Shown in pieces: positions 27,460 through 36,889 of a stretch of 64,000 bases of DNA. The DNA comes from Larkinella knui (lineage in GTDB: Bacteria; Bacteroidota; Bacteroidia; Cytophagales; Spirosomataceae), in contig NZ_RQJP01000003.1 in assembly GCF_003858645.1 (NCBI RefSeq), positions 620,001 through 684,000 on the forward strand, read 5' to 3'. Under the pieces are notes generated by a model. The model was not told the origin of the DNA. It ran no database searches and worked only from the letters and a program-made list of their open reading frames with translations. Numbering within the stretch: position 1 is the stretch's first letter; every line of letters starts with the position of its first letter. The position numbers were made by a program, and so were the translations under genes.

Positions 27460-27867
27460 ATGAAATTGAAACTGATCGTATCGTTTTTTCTTTTAACCGC
27501 TGGTTTTGCTGCGTTTAGTCAGGGAAAGCAAACCGCACCTGGTGTTGAAAAAGGCTTAATTAAAGTATCCGTCATGTACCCTTATGCCGAAGGTAAAACC
27601 TTCAATATGGAATACTATGAAACGAAGCATATGCCTATGGTAGCCGGGTTTTTAGGGGCAAATCTGGTCAAATACACCATTGAAAAAGGACTTTCCAGCG
27701 GTATTCCTAACCAACCACTGCCTTTCATGGCCATTGGCACATTCTATGTAAAAAGCTTAAGCGATTATCAAGCGGCCATCGCGCCAAACCGGGACGCCAT
27801 TCGGGCAGACTTCCCAAATTACACGAATATCAGCCCGGTCATTTTGGTGAGTGAGGTAGTCAAGTAA
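27460..27867 (+). CDS. Exported EthD-family protein
   Basis: A 135-residue protein. An N-terminal signal (LIVSFFLLTAGFAAFSQ) is followed by an EthD-type ferredoxin-like domain: IKVSVMYPYAEGKTFNMEYY, then HMPMVAGFLG, then FYVKSLSDYQAAI. EthD proteins are small dimeric barrels first found with an ether-degrading P450; most have unknown roles. A secreted version is common in Bacteroidota. There is no partner gene. Confidence 0.8.
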   Translation: MKLKLIVSFFLLTAGFAAFSQGKQTAPGVEKGLIKVSVMYPYAEGKTFNMEYYETKHMPMVAGFLGANLVKYTIEKGLSSGIPNQPLPFMAIGTFYVKSLSDYQAAIAPNRDAIRADFPNYTNISPVILVSEVVK

Positions 27868-28327
27868 CCAGGGGTCAGAGGCTTGGCCATGCATCAGGTA
27901 AAGGCTCCCACAATTCCGGTAGTGCCTATCCGTAAACGATTGCTCGGTAGCAGACTAACGGCTTCTGAAACCATCGTATATACACCAAGGTATACCCCAA
28001 AGGCGGTTCTTTCGTTTCATTCCGGAAGCCTGTCTATCGGTAAGAAACAGAGCCGTCTACATGTCTCATCACTGTTTTTCCGCTAGTTAAATTAAAATAA
28101 GCTTTCTCCTGCAAAATAATTCACAGTGGGCGCAAGCTAGATGGCTTTCAAGCGTCAGGCGAAGTACAACTCCCGCCCAAAATAATATGCTTTTAAGTTG
28201 CTAGCGATAGTGATTCCACCAAATAACTAAATGAATAGTTTTTTAACTAATAAATAAGTTATACATTAGCCCACGGTTATCAGCAGAGAACCCAAACTCC
28301 TTATCTGATCACTAATTCACGTTGGCT
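27868..28327. other. Intergenic region before the ABC permease
   Basis: No gene is supported. One frame (27883-28086) is open but basic and without family resemblance. The last 150 bases are AT-rich and should hold the permease promoter. Confidence 0.35.
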
Positions 28328-30751
28328 ATGATTCGGAATTATATCAAAGTTGCCTGGCGTCATTTGCTAAAATCCAAGGCGATTTCGTCCATTATGATGT
28401 TCGGATTAGCGTCTAGTATCGCTGCTTTCCTGCTAATTGCCCAGTACGCATCCGCTGAGTTTAGCTACGATGAATTCCATACCAATGCGGAAAACATCTA
28501 TCGCATCCGGCTGGACGATTACAAACAGGGTGTTCTGGCGACCAGCAGTGTAATCAGCTACTATGCCGAAGCTCCGGCGATAAAAGAAGCCTTTCCAGAG
28601 GTCGAAAATTTCGTGCGGTTGCACCGGGCCGATGGCATGATCAGTTACCGCAAACCAACGGGTGAACTAGTCAGCTATCATGAGAAAAAAGCATTCTATG
28701 CCGACTCGTCTTTATTCAATGTATTTTCATTCCCGCTGCTAAAAGGTTCTACCAATCAGGTGTTGCGTCGGCCCGAGTCCGTTGTGATTTCAGAGACGAT
28801 GGCCCGGAAATATTTTGGACCGAACAATCCGATCGGCAAAACGCTTCGGTTAAGCACCGATTGGCAGGGCGGTGACTACGTTGTGGAAGGGATATTTGCT
28901 GACATTCCGGCAACTAGTCACATCCATTTCGATTTTGTTTTTTCCATCCAGAATCTGCTCAAAAATCAGCAGTTTGCCACGGGAGGCTGGTACTGGACCA
29001 ATTTCTATACGTACCTGCTCCTCAAACCAGGCACCTCGCCAGAAGCCCTGGAAGGCCGACTGTCCAGTGTCATCGAAAAGCACATTGGTAATCAATTGAA
29101 AAAATACAAGATCAGACAAACGTTCGTTCTACAACCTCTTCGGTCCATTCACCTCTATTCCCAAACGGCTTCAGAAGTCGAAGCTAACGGAAAAATTGGC
29201 AGCGTTTATGTGCTGATCCTCGTCGCTTTTCTGATTCTGGCCATTGGCTGGCTTAATTACATTAACCTGGCCACGGCGAGAGGGATTGAACGAGCAAAAG
29301 AGGTTGGTGTCCGAAAAGCGATGGGGTCTAAAAAAGGCCAGCTCATCAAGCAGTTTCTGGTTGAATCCTTCGGCCTGAATCTGGTATCCGTGTTGATTGG
29401 AATCGGTCTTTTTTTTCTGGCACTTCCCGTATTTGACGACTGGATTCAGGCTACCAACGGTTTTCACCGACTTCAGAAGCCCTTATTTTGGGTCATATCC
29501 CTGACTGTAGTTTGTCTGGGGTTCTTTTTTGCCGGATTCTATCCCGCTTTTATCCTTTCCTCGTTTAAACCAATTGCCATTTTAAAGGGGCATTTGCCTA
29601 AACAAGCCGGTGGCGAATCGTCCCGAAAGGCCCTGGTGGTGTTTCAGTTTACAGCTTCGATTTTCCTGATCATTGCCACCCTGGTTATTCATCAGCAACT
29701 CAATTTCATGCAGCAGCAGGATTTAGGGATGAACATCGACCAGAAGCTGATTATTAAAGCGCCCAAAGTATTACGAACGGATAGCTTCACCAATGACATT
29801 CGCTTTTTTAAGGACCAGCTATTGGTGCATACGTTCGTTCAGCAGGTGGCGACCTCCTCCGAAGTTCCGGGGCAGGAAATTTTCTGGACGGACGAATGGC
29901 AGCGGTTTCATGAGGCTGCCGCCGATTACAAACGGTGCAGTATGCTGGCGGTTGACGAAGATTTTATTCCGACGTACAAAATCAAGCTGCTGGCGGGCCG
30001 AAACTTCAAAAAAGAATTAGCGCCTGATAACGATGCGGTTATCATCAACCAAAGTGCGTTAAAGGCTTTTGGCTTCGCCACCGCAGAACAGGCTATCAAT
30101 CAGGAGATTGGCAACGTAATACCCAAAAAGATCATCGGGGTCGTGAATGACTTCCATCAACAATCGCTTAAAACGGCAAATCGTCCCCTTATTTTTCAGC
30201 ACATTCCCTGGAATAGTACCTTTCTGACAGTTTCGCTGCAAGGCAATACGGCACGGGAGTCGATAGCAATGCTTCAAAAAGTCTATCAGGAAGCATTTCC
30301 CGGCAACGCATTTGAGTTCTTTTTCCTGGATGATCATTTCCAGCAACAATACGAATCGGATGAACAGGTAGCGGCTCTGTTGAGTTGGTTTGCGGTTTTA
30401 GCGATTAGCATTGCCTGTTTGGGTCTTTTGGGTCTGGCTCTGTTCACGGCTAAAAACCGTACGAAGGAAATCGGTATTCGAAAAGTACTGGGAGCCAGCA
30501 CGTCGAGCATTGTCCTGCTGCTATCCAGGGATTTTCTTAAGCCAGTCGGTCTGGCTATTCTTCTGGCTTCCCCCATGGCCGGGTACGCCATGAATTGGTG
30601 GCTACAGGAATTCGCTTATAAAACGGACATCAGGTGGTGGACGTTTGCCGCAGCGGGTGGACTTGCCGCAGGAATTGCCTTGGTAACGGTAAGTTTTCAA
30701 AGTGTCAAAGCCGCGTTGAAGAATCCCGTCAAGAGCTTGCGTAGCGACTGA
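28328..30751 (+). CDS. FtsX/MacB-type ABC transporter permease
   Basis: An 807-residue inner-membrane protein with two MacB-PCD periplasmic domains and two FtsX domains. It opens IKVAWRHLLKSKAISS with the first helix, then a periplasmic domain (about 45-280), three helices (GWLNYINLATARGIERAKEVGVRK), a second periplasmic domain and the final FtsX unit (LFTAKNRTKEIGIRKVLGAS). The family works with a separate ATPase in export or signalling, but none is adjacent. Orphan permeases of this type are frequent in Spirosoma-like genomes. The ATG at 28328 is used; an in-frame TTG lies at 28322. Confidence 0.9.
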   Translation: MIRNYIKVAWRHLLKSKAISSIMMFGLASSIAAFLLIAQYASAEFSYDEFHTNAENIYRIRLDDYKQGVLATSSVISYYAEAPAIKEAFPEVENFVRLHRADGMISYRKPTGELVSYHEKKAFYADSSLFNVFSFPLLKGSTNQVLRRPESVVISETMARKYFGPNNPIGKTLRLSTDWQGGDYVVEGIFADIPATSHIHFDFVFSIQNLLKNQQFATGGWYWTNFYTYLLLKPGTSPEALEGRLSSVIEKHIGNQLKKYKIRQTFVLQPLRSIHLYSQTASEVEANGKIGSVYVLILVAFLILAIGWLNYINLATARGIERAKEVGVRKAMGSKKGQLIKQFLVESFGLNLVSVLIGIGLFFLALPVFDDWIQATNGFHRLQKPLFWVISLTVVCLGFFFAGFYPAFILSSFKPIAILKGHLPKQAGGESSRKALVVFQFTASIFLIIATLVIHQQLNFMQQQDLGMNIDQKLIIKAPKVLRTDSFTNDIRFFKDQLLVHTFVQQVATSSEVPGQEIFWTDEWQRFHEAAADYKRCSMLAVDEDFIPTYKIKLLAGRNFKKELAPDNDAVIINQSALKAFGFATAEQAINQEIGNVIPKKIIGVVNDFHQQSLKTANRPLIFQHIPWNSTFLTVSLQGNTARESIAMLQKVYQEAFPGNAFEFFFLDDHFQQQYESDEQVAALLSWFAVLAISIACLGLLGLALFTAKNRTKEIGIRKVLGASTSSIVLLLSRDFLKPVGLAILLASPMAGYAMNWWLQEFAYKTDIRWWTFAAAGGLAAGIALVTVSFQSVKAALKNPVKSLRSD

Positions 30752-31186
30752 GTTGGGGTTTAGTATGAGCCCGTAAAACCGTCATTTACGTTCTGTAAAC
30801 ATTCTTTTCCAGCCCTTCAGACGCAGTCACTTTCTACGGAAAAACCATCACGGACTTTAAAAGTCAAGAGGCTCAGAAGTAAGCGGCATTTTTAGGTGAA
30901 TAGCAGGGTTCAAAGGGAGAGGCCGGCCCCACAATTAATTTACAGTGACCTGACTAAAATCAGTCGTAGCTTCCTTTTGCCGGTATTAATTTTTCTATCA
31001 TTTTCGCACCTTTGCCGATGGGCTTGCTTTTGAGATGAGTTCTGGTTCTGCGGCCTTACTTCCCAGAATCGGATCCTGTGACAAGCAATAAAAAAAGGGG
31101 AGCGATAAAACTGGACTCCATCAAAATTCGATACCTTTCTGAAACCAGAGCTTTGCTGGAGCGAGGCCGTTTATTGATAGACGAAC
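30752..31186. other. Intergenic region before GH51
   Basis: No gene. An AT-rich stretch around 30930-31010 with a CGCACCTTTGC segment could hold a promoter, but no clean TTTG...TAnnTTTG pair is seen. Confidence 0.35.
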
Positions 31187-32731
31187 ATGAAAAAACTGTA
31201 TCTAGTACTGCTGTGTATGAGTGGTGTGTGGTCGGTCATGGCCCAAAACCGGGTGACGATCAAGGCCGATGAGTCCAAAATCGTGATCAATCGTCACATT
31301 TACGGCCATTTTGCCGAACACCTGGGGCGTTGCATTTACGACGGGTTTTACGTGGGCGAAGGCAATGCGAAAATTCCGAACAAAAACGGGGTGCGGCTCG
31401 ACATTGTTGCCGCCCTGAAAAAAATGAAAATCCCGAACCTGCGCTGGCCGGGCGGCTGTTTTGCCGATACCTACCACTGGAAAGACGGAATTGGTCCGAA
31501 AGCCCAACGGCCCAAAATGGTGAATACCTGGTGGGGCGGGGTAACGGAAGACAACAGCTTTGGAACTCACGACTTTCTGAACATGTGCGAGTTGCTGGGC
31601 ACCGAGCCGTATCTGGCCGGCAATGTCGGTAGCGGAACGGTGCAGGAACTGAGTGAGTGGGTGCAGTACGTCAACTTTCCAAAAAATAGCCCCATGTCGA
31701 ATCTCAGACAAAAAAACGGCCGTCCGGAAGCCTGGAACGTGCGGTATTGGGGCGTGGGCAACGAAGCCTGGGGTTGCGGAGGCAATATGACGCCCGATTA
31801 TTACGCCAACATCTACCGGCAGTATGCAACGTTCATGAACCCGGCGGTGGGCAAGGAACGCATTTTCCGGATTGCATCGGGGGCCAATTCCAGCGACTTT
31901 AACTGGACGGAAACGCTTATGAAAAACATTCCCCTCAACCTGATGGAAGGTGTGGCGCTGCACCACTATTCGGTGCACAGCTGGGAGGATGGCAAAAAAG
32001 GATCGGCAACCGATTTTACGGAAGCGGAGTACGTCAAAACCATGAAACAGGCCCTGAAAATGGACGAGTTTATTGAAAAACACGCGGCCATTATGGATAA
32101 ATACGACCCGCAGAAAAAAATAGCCCTGGTCGTCGACGAATGGGGCGGCTGGTACAATGTGGAACCGGGCACCAACCCCGGTTTTCTCTTCCAGCAAAAT
32201 ACCATGCGGGATGCGGTGCTGGCCGGAGCAACGCTGAACATTTTCCATAAACACGCGGAGCGGGTCCGAATGGCCAATCTGGCCCAGGTCGTGAACGTAT
32301 TGCAAGCCGTGATTCTGACCGAGGGAACCAAAATCGTGCTGACTCCGACGTATCACGTACTGGAAATGTACAATGTTCACCAGGATGCGACTTTATTACC
32401 GATCGATATTTCCACCAGTGATTATACGTTTGAAAAAGAAAAACTCCCGGCGGTTTCGGCTTCGGCCTCCCGCGACAAGGCGGGTAAAACACACGTGTCG
32501 CTAGTCAACATCCATGCCGGGCAGCCGCAGACGGTTACGGTTAACCTGAAAGGCATGAAAGCATCCGGTGTGACTGGCCGAATTCTGGCCTCATCGAAGG
32601 TGCAGGACCACAATACGTTCGATAATGCCAACAAAGTTAAACCCGTCGCTTTCTCCGACGCCAAACTCTCCGGCGATGAACTAACGGTCATATTACCACC
32701 CGCTTCGGTCGTGGTGCTGGAACTTCAGTAG
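31187..32731 (+). CDS. Alpha-L-arabinofuranosidase, GH51
   Basis: A 514-residue exported glycoside hydrolase. The signal peptide ends at about residue 19 (VWSVMAQN). The catalytic acid/base is E193 in VGNEAWGCGG and the nucleophile is E318 in VVDEWGGWYN, in a (beta/alpha)8 barrel followed by a C-terminal beta domain. GH51 enzymes release terminal alpha-L-arabinofuranose from arabinan and arabinoxylan. It is a lone gene, not in a polysaccharide-utilisation locus, although two TonB receptors are elsewhere in the window. The signal peptide suggests action in the periplasm. Confidence 0.93.
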   Translation: MKKLYLVLLCMSGVWSVMAQNRVTIKADESKIVINRHIYGHFAEHLGRCIYDGFYVGEGNAKIPNKNGVRLDIVAALKKMKIPNLRWPGGCFADTYHWKDGIGPKAQRPKMVNTWWGGVTEDNSFGTHDFLNMCELLGTEPYLAGNVGSGTVQELSEWVQYVNFPKNSPMSNLRQKNGRPEAWNVRYWGVGNEAWGCGGNMTPDYYANIYRQYATFMNPAVGKERIFRIASGANSSDFNWTETLMKNIPLNLMEGVALHHYSVHSWEDGKKGSATDFTEAEYVKTMKQALKMDEFIEKHAAIMDKYDPQKKIALVVDEWGGWYNVEPGTNPGFLFQQNTMRDAVLAGATLNIFHKHAERVRMANLAQVVNVLQAVILTEGTKIVLTPTYHVLEMYNVHQDATLLPIDISTSDYTFEKEKLPAVSASASRDKAGKTHVSLVNIHAGQPQTVTVNLKGMKASGVTGRILASSKVQDHNTFDNANKVKPVAFSDAKLSGDELTVILPPASVVVLELQ

Positions 32732-32819
32732 CTGGTAAAACCGCAGAAGAGATTCGCTGGCGGTTCAGCAGCAGGAGCCATAAAAACGCGGATCGCCCCT
32801 ACCCTTTCATTGTCAACTA

Positions 32820-32863
32820 TTGATCTACATCAACAGGTTTAATTACCATACCTCATCGGTTTG
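32820..32863 (+). promoter_or_regulatory. Fnr-type site plus -7 box ahead of pirin
   Basis: TTGATCTACATCAA (32820-32833) is a perfect TTGAT-N4-ATCAA palindrome. TCGGTTTG (32856-32863) is one mismatch from TAnnTTTG and lies 36 bases from the start of the palindrome. The palindrome centre would be near -42 to the inferred start, a class II activator position. The pirin ATG follows at 32912. Confidence 0.65.
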
Positions 32864-32911
32864 CCGGGGCGGATGCTAGTAAGTTTGCTCCTGCAAAAGC
32901 GAGCAACCGTG

Positions 32912-33775
32912 ATGATACAAAGAACCGTTTCCCGATTATATACACCGCACAACGAACCGGGCTTTCTGGGCGCCGGTCATGTGGCCCGTACCGTTTTGAC
33001 AGGCGGCTTCGCCCAAACCGATCCGTTCATTTTCCTGATGGACGATATGCTGGACAAAAAAGACAACGAACCCGCCGGCGGCCCTCATCCCCATGCAGGC
33101 TTTGAAACGGTGTCTCTTCTGATCGATGGGGAAATAAAAGAAAGGCTGGAGTCCATGAAAAAGGGCGACTTCCAGATCATGACGGCCGGTAGCGGTACGG
33201 TTCACACCGAAACCATCGATGGGCCAACCAAAGGGCGTTTGTTTCAGATGTGGCTGAATCTCCCCCGAAAAGACCGCTGGGTTACACCCCGTATCCAGAT
33301 TTTGCCTGCCGGGCAGGTACCGGTATTGGACAAAGACGGTGTCAACATGCGGCTCTACAGCGGCACGCTGGCCGGTATTCATTCACCGGTTAAAAACTAC
33401 ACACCCCTCATTGCCGCTGAGTTTACCCTGAAAGCAGGTGTTGACACCAGCGTTCAGTTTCCGGCCCGTTTCAACGCCTTTTTGTACGTCATCAGCGGCT
33501 CGGTCCAGATCGCGGATACAAAAATAAACCATGATCAGGTAGCGTGGCTGGATGTATTCGACACCGAAGACGCTAGTAATCTGACGATGCAGGCCGGCGA
33601 AAACGACACACGGTTCGTGCTCTATGCGGCAGAACCTACCCACGAAAACATCGTTTCCTACGGGCCTTTTATTGCCGATACCCAGGCCGAGATTGCCGAC
33701 TTGTACCACCAATACAGAAACGGGACGATGACGCATATCGCTGCCGCCCCCGAAGCCCGGAAACTGACCTATTAA
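32912..33775 (+). CDS. Pirin family protein
   Basis: A 287-residue bicupin. The metal site is H59 and H61 (GPHPHAGFE) and H98, E100 (GTVHTE), matching the canonical pirin residues. Pirins bind Fe and include quercetin 2,3-dioxygenase-like enzymes; the substrate is unknown. The ATG at 32912 removes a poor N-terminal extension. It is followed after 18 bases by the F420-type reductase gene and is probably co-transcribed. An Fnr-like site lies about 80 bases upstream. Confidence 0.9.
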   Translation: MIQRTVSRLYTPHNEPGFLGAGHVARTVLTGGFAQTDPFIFLMDDMLDKKDNEPAGGPHPHAGFETVSLLIDGEIKERLESMKKGDFQIMTAGSGTVHTETIDGPTKGRLFQMWLNLPRKDRWVTPRIQILPAGQVPVLDKDGVNMRLYSGTLAGIHSPVKNYTPLIAAEFTLKAGVDTSVQFPARFNAFLYVISGSVQIADTKINHDQVAWLDVFDTEDASNLTMQAGENDTRFVLYAAEPTHENIVSYGPFIADTQAEIADLYHQYRNGTMTHIAAAPEARKLTY

Positions 33776-33793
33776 TTTTAAAACAGAACGAAC

Positions 33794-34405
33794 ATGAGTT
33801 ACACAATCGGCATCATCGGTTCAGGACATATTGGCCGGGCACTGGCCACGCATCTGGCCAAAACCAATTACCGGATATTGATCACCAACAGCCGCGGGAC
33901 AGCATCGTTGACCGACCTGGTGGCTTCCCTGGGCGGATCGTTAACGGCCGCTGACTTTAACCAAACCATTGCCCAGGCCGACGTTTTATTTATTGCCGTT
34001 CCCTGGACCCAATTGCCGGATCTGGCCAGCGAAGTACAGAAATATAGCGGCAAGATCATGGTCGATGCCACCAACAATATCGTTTCAGCCAGCCCGTTTC
34101 AACTGGCCGATACGGCGGGTAAGCCAACGGGCGAGTATGTTGCGGCCCTGTTTCCCGCGCAGCGGGTGGTCAAAGCGTTCAATACCCTCGCGGCTGCTAC
34201 CCTTGCCCAGCCCTCGCAAACCAGCCTGGGCAATACGGTTATTGTGATCAGTGGTGAGGATGCCGATGCGAAAAAAGAAGTAGCCGAAATTACAAAAGCA
34301 ATGGGTTTTGAGCCGGTTGATCTGGGTACGTTCCGGCAGGGCGGTCACCTTCAGGATGTGGGCGGGGCTTTGTCGGGAATTGAATTCATCAAAGTAAAAC
34401 GGTAG
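33794..34405 (+). CDS. NAD(P)-binding F420-type oxidoreductase
   Basis: A 203-residue protein starting with a Rossmann motif GIIGSGHIGRAL (residues 6-17), followed by NSRG, typical of the NADPH-dependent F420 reductase group, and DATNNI around residues 96-101. Many bacterial members do not use F420. It would transfer hydride between NADPH and an unknown acceptor. It lies 18 bases downstream of pirin, likely in one transcript. Confidence 0.85.
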   Translation: MSYTIGIIGSGHIGRALATHLAKTNYRILITNSRGTASLTDLVASLGGSLTAADFNQTIAQADVLFIAVPWTQLPDLASEVQKYSGKIMVDATNNIVSASPFQLADTAGKPTGEYVAALFPAQRVVKAFNTLAAATLAQPSQTSLGNTVIVISGEDADAKKEVAEITKAMGFEPVDLGTFRQGGHLQDVGGALSGIEFIKVKR

Positions 34406-34531
34406 GCAACAGAATACGCGGGAAACAGCCTGTTCATTACCAGCGGCAGCCGGGGAATTGGTACCGGCATCGTAAACCGGTTATGCCTGCTCATCATCAA
34501 CCCATATAATGGGCTGGAACAACGATCTTTA

Positions 34532-34576
34532 TTGATCTATATCAACGTTTCACACCAACTTCGACGCTTACTTTTA
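34532..34576 (+). promoter_or_regulatory. Fnr-type site plus -7 box ahead of SnoaL-like gene
   Basis: TTGATCTATATCAA (34532-34545) is a perfect TTGAT-N4-ATCAA palindrome. TACTTTTA (34569-34576), one mismatch from TAnnTTTG, begins 37 bases after the palindrome start. This matches the arrangement before pirin (36 bases). The gene start follows at 34623. Confidence 0.65.
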
Positions 34577-34622
34577 AGCAGGAAAACCGGATCGTTCTGG
34601 CATTAAACCAACTAGCCTACCC

Positions 34623-34976
34623 ATGGATACCCAATCAATCAATACGCTTCAGCAGACCCATACCGCTGTCTGGAACGAAAAAGACCGCACAACGCGTGAT
34701 GCCCTGATGCAAACCATCTACGCCGACGCTATAAAAATGTACGACAAGGATTTTATCCTTACCGGCCCTACCGCCATTTCGGACTTTATCGACACGCTGT
34801 TTGCGGGTGATGCCAATTTTAAGTTTACGGTAACAAAGCCCATGGAAAGTACCCAAAATGGAGCCCGGCTCTACTGGGATATTCGTACGGGGCCGAATGT
34901 TTTAACGGGTATGGATTTTTTTGTTCTGGAAAAGGAGAAAGTAGCGCATCTGTATGTTTTTATGGATGCTCGGTAA
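34623..34976 (+). CDS. SnoaL-like (NTF2-fold) protein
   Basis: A 117-residue single-domain protein. The helix-rich start (LQQTHTAVWNEKDRTTRDALMQTIYAD) and the strands VTKPMESTQNGARLYWDI and GMDFFVLEKEKVAHLYVF fit the SnoaL-like NTF2 fold. Members are small enzymes or ligand binders with varied roles. The Fnr-type site lies 80-90 bases upstream, so it may belong to the same regulon as pirin. Confidence 0.7.
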   Translation: MDTQSINTLQQTHTAVWNEKDRTTRDALMQTIYADAIKMYDKDFILTGPTAISDFIDTLFAGDANFKFTVTKPMESTQNGARLYWDIRTGPNVLTGMDFFVLEKEKVAHLYVFMDAR

Positions 34977-35069
34977 CCAGGTTACGGCAGGCGGTTGAAA
35001 GGTCATGTCCGGTTATCAAAGCACTGCCCGTTGCTCTGGCCCATCCTGTATTTCTTACTGATGGGCCGG

Positions 35070-35657
35070 TTATTTTTTTATCGATTGATGGCGAATGCGG
35101 CTCAGTGTTTCTTTGGTTATACCCAGGTAAGACGCGATCAGGTGCTGCGGAAAACGCTGCAAAAATTCAGGATAAAGTTTGATCAGTTCGCCATAACGAT
35201 AATCAGCCGTGTAGTTTTTTGCCATATTCAAGCGTTTCTGCGCGGCAATGTACTGATTATCATCAAGCTTTATCCGCATTTCGTTGAAGGCAGGAATCGT
35301 ATTGACCCGCTCGTAATACCCGTTTGCCTTGGGTAATAACAGCAACTCGGTTTCTTCCCAGGCGTCTATATTGTAGATAGACGGTATTTCTTTATGAAAG
35401 CTCTCGCGGTCGGACGTCCACCAGTTTTCGATGCATAAATTAAGCACATGCTCATGCCCTTTTTCGTCGACCGTGTACTGGCGGGTAGCCCCCTTCACAA
35501 TAAAGGCAATGGATTTGCAGACTTCACCTTCCTGCAACAGAAACTGTCGTTTTCTCAATTTTTTAGGAATGAACGCTTCCTCGAGCAAGCGGATATCTGC
35601 CTCGGAGAGCGGACTGGAGGACCGTTCTTGTATATACTGGATAAGCGAAGTGAGCAT
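35070..35657 (-). CDS. Crp/Fnr family transcription regulator
   Basis: A 195-residue regulator. A cyclic-nucleotide-binding beta-roll (RQFLLQEGEVCKSIAFIVKGATRQY) is followed by a C-terminal HTH (HLIASYLGITKETLSRIR). The recognition helix has E, S and R at positions like those of E. coli Fnr (E209, S212, R213), which read TTGAT; Crp uses R-E..GR for TGTGA. There is no N-terminal Cys cluster, so it does not hold an Fnr-like [4Fe-4S] centre. A GTG at 35675 is possible; the ATG at 35657 is used. Two TTGAT sites lie nearby on the plus strand. Confidence 0.85.
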   Translation of the reverse strand: MLTSLIQYIQERSSSPLSEADIRLLEEAFIPKKLRKRQFLLQEGEVCKSIAFIVKGATRQYTVDEKGHEHVLNLCIENWWTSDRESFHKEIPSIYNIDAWEETELLLLPKANGYYERVNTIPAFNEMRIKLDDNQYIAAQKRLNMAKNYTADYRYGELIKLYPEFLQRFPQHLIASYLGITKETLSRIRHQSIKK

Positions 35658-35840
35658 CAAAACAGGATTGAACACTAGTATCGATCTGAGATGGACGTTT
35701 CAAGAATTTAACTTTGTAAAGATAAGGGCTGGCAAAGCAGCGTTTACTGAAAAAGAAAAATTGTAGGAAGCCTGGCCTGACTTCGGGAAGTCCTGCTTGA
35801 AAACGGATCGTTTCCGAAGAGATAATTGACCCACACCCAA

Positions 35841-36851
35841 CTAGTGCAAAGAGAACTTCTTGGGTTTCATGCCGATATGCGCTTCAAACGTGCGCGTGAA
35901 ATGACTCAGGTTAGAGAAGCCCATTTCGTATCCCACCTCCGAGACAGTGAGCTTATGCTCCTTAAGCAGCCGCGCTGCCGCGCTCATCCTGAAGCGCTGA
36001 TAGTAGTTAAAAATGCTTTCCCCAAAGATCTGCTTGAACAACCGCTTTAGTTTGGACTTACTCATACCGGCGTCTTTGGCAAGATCATCCAGAACCGGGG
36101 GCGTAGCCAACTCAGCCAGAATCTGATCCCTGATGCGGTAGATAGCCTCCGCATCCGCTTCATGAAGCACCTGAATGGAAGTATCCTGCCTTTTCAGCAA
36201 CGCTGCAAAAGTGAGACAGATGAGCTCTTCCGCTTTGATCCGGTAAAAAAAGGGGTGAAAAGCTTCCGGCAGGTCATTTTCGGTGATCTCTAAAGCCACC
36301 TGTTGAATTTTTGGTGAAATGATCTCTTCAAACAGGGTAGGCTGATCGCTTTCAAGGATCGTCTGCAGCACGGCATTGACACTTTGCAAGCCGAGCAGGC
36401 TCTTTAAACCAGACGCCTTTATGGCTACCAGAATGGACTTGAAATTAGTATGGCTGGGGTAAAACATTTCAAGGTTCAGATTGCCTTTACCAATCTGAAC
36501 GGACGGGATAGTGCGGATGTTTGCCGGGCCCGGACCCTGGTCTCCGGAAGGCAGCACATTATTAAAAGTCATCAGGATGCGCTCATGCGGGTTAAGGTTG
36601 AAATTCCTTTTGATCAAAAGATCATCATTGAATTCACAATCCCGGATCATCAGCCCAAGGGCATCGCTCAATACAAAACCATGGAGATAGCCCCGCCCCC
36701 GGGTCTCAGGAACTTGCAGGTAACCGTTATCGCAGGTCGTCCCTAAAATTTCCGCCAGCTTGTCCAGAACGGCATCCGGCTCATTAACACTGAGTTCCAA
36801 AAATTGAGCTTTCACGACTATTTTTTGGCCAAAAGTAGCTATTTTACTCAT
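35841..36851 (-). CDS. AraC family transcription regulator
   Basis: A 336-residue regulator with an unusual N-terminal ligand domain (about 1-230) and a C-terminal AraC HTH pair (LDDLAKDAGMSKSKLKRLFK and VSEVGYEMGFSNLSHFTRTFEAHIG). The frame runs on to 37085 into the divergent gene, but the ATG at 36851 avoids this overlap. It is divergent from the flavin monooxygenase at 36890 with only 38 bases between starts, so it probably controls that gene. Confidence 0.85.
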   Translation of the reverse strand: MSKIATFGQKIVVKAQFLELSVNEPDAVLDKLAEILGTTCDNGYLQVPETRGRGYLHGFVLSDALGLMIRDCEFNDDLLIKRNFNLNPHERILMTFNNVLPSGDQGPGPANIRTIPSVQIGKGNLNLEMFYPSHTNFKSILVAIKASGLKSLLGLQSVNAVLQTILESDQPTLFEEIISPKIQQVALEITENDLPEAFHPFFYRIKAEELICLTFAALLKRQDTSIQVLHEADAEAIYRIRDQILAELATPPVLDDLAKDAGMSKSKLKRLFKQIFGESIFNYYQRFRMSAAARLLKEHKLTVSEVGYEMGFSNLSHFTRTFEAHIGMKPKKFSLH

Positions 36852-36862
36852 AGTAGGCCCAT

Positions 36863-36870
36863 TACTTTTG
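36863..36870 (+). promoter_or_regulatory. Putative -7 box of the monooxygenase gene
   Basis: TACTTTTG matches TAnnTTTG exactly, 20 bases upstream of the ATG at 36890. The expected -33 TTTG is replaced by a T-rich tattttac, so the promoter may need an activator such as the divergent AraC protein. Confidence 0.4.
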
Positions 36871-36889
36871 TTGAAATAACGATTTAGCG

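Noticed and set aside
27883-28086. Basic 67-codon frame on the plus strand
   Set aside because: Its composition looks non-coding and no motif is recognisable.
31078-31272. Open frame overlapping the start of the GH51 gene
   Set aside because: It starts with GTG, has no family resemblance and overlaps the well-supported GH51 signal peptide in another frame.
31202-32380. Long minus-strand frame inside the GH51 gene
   Set aside because: It is the antisense shadow of a clear glycosidase with catalytic motifs; long antisense frames are common in GC-rich genes.
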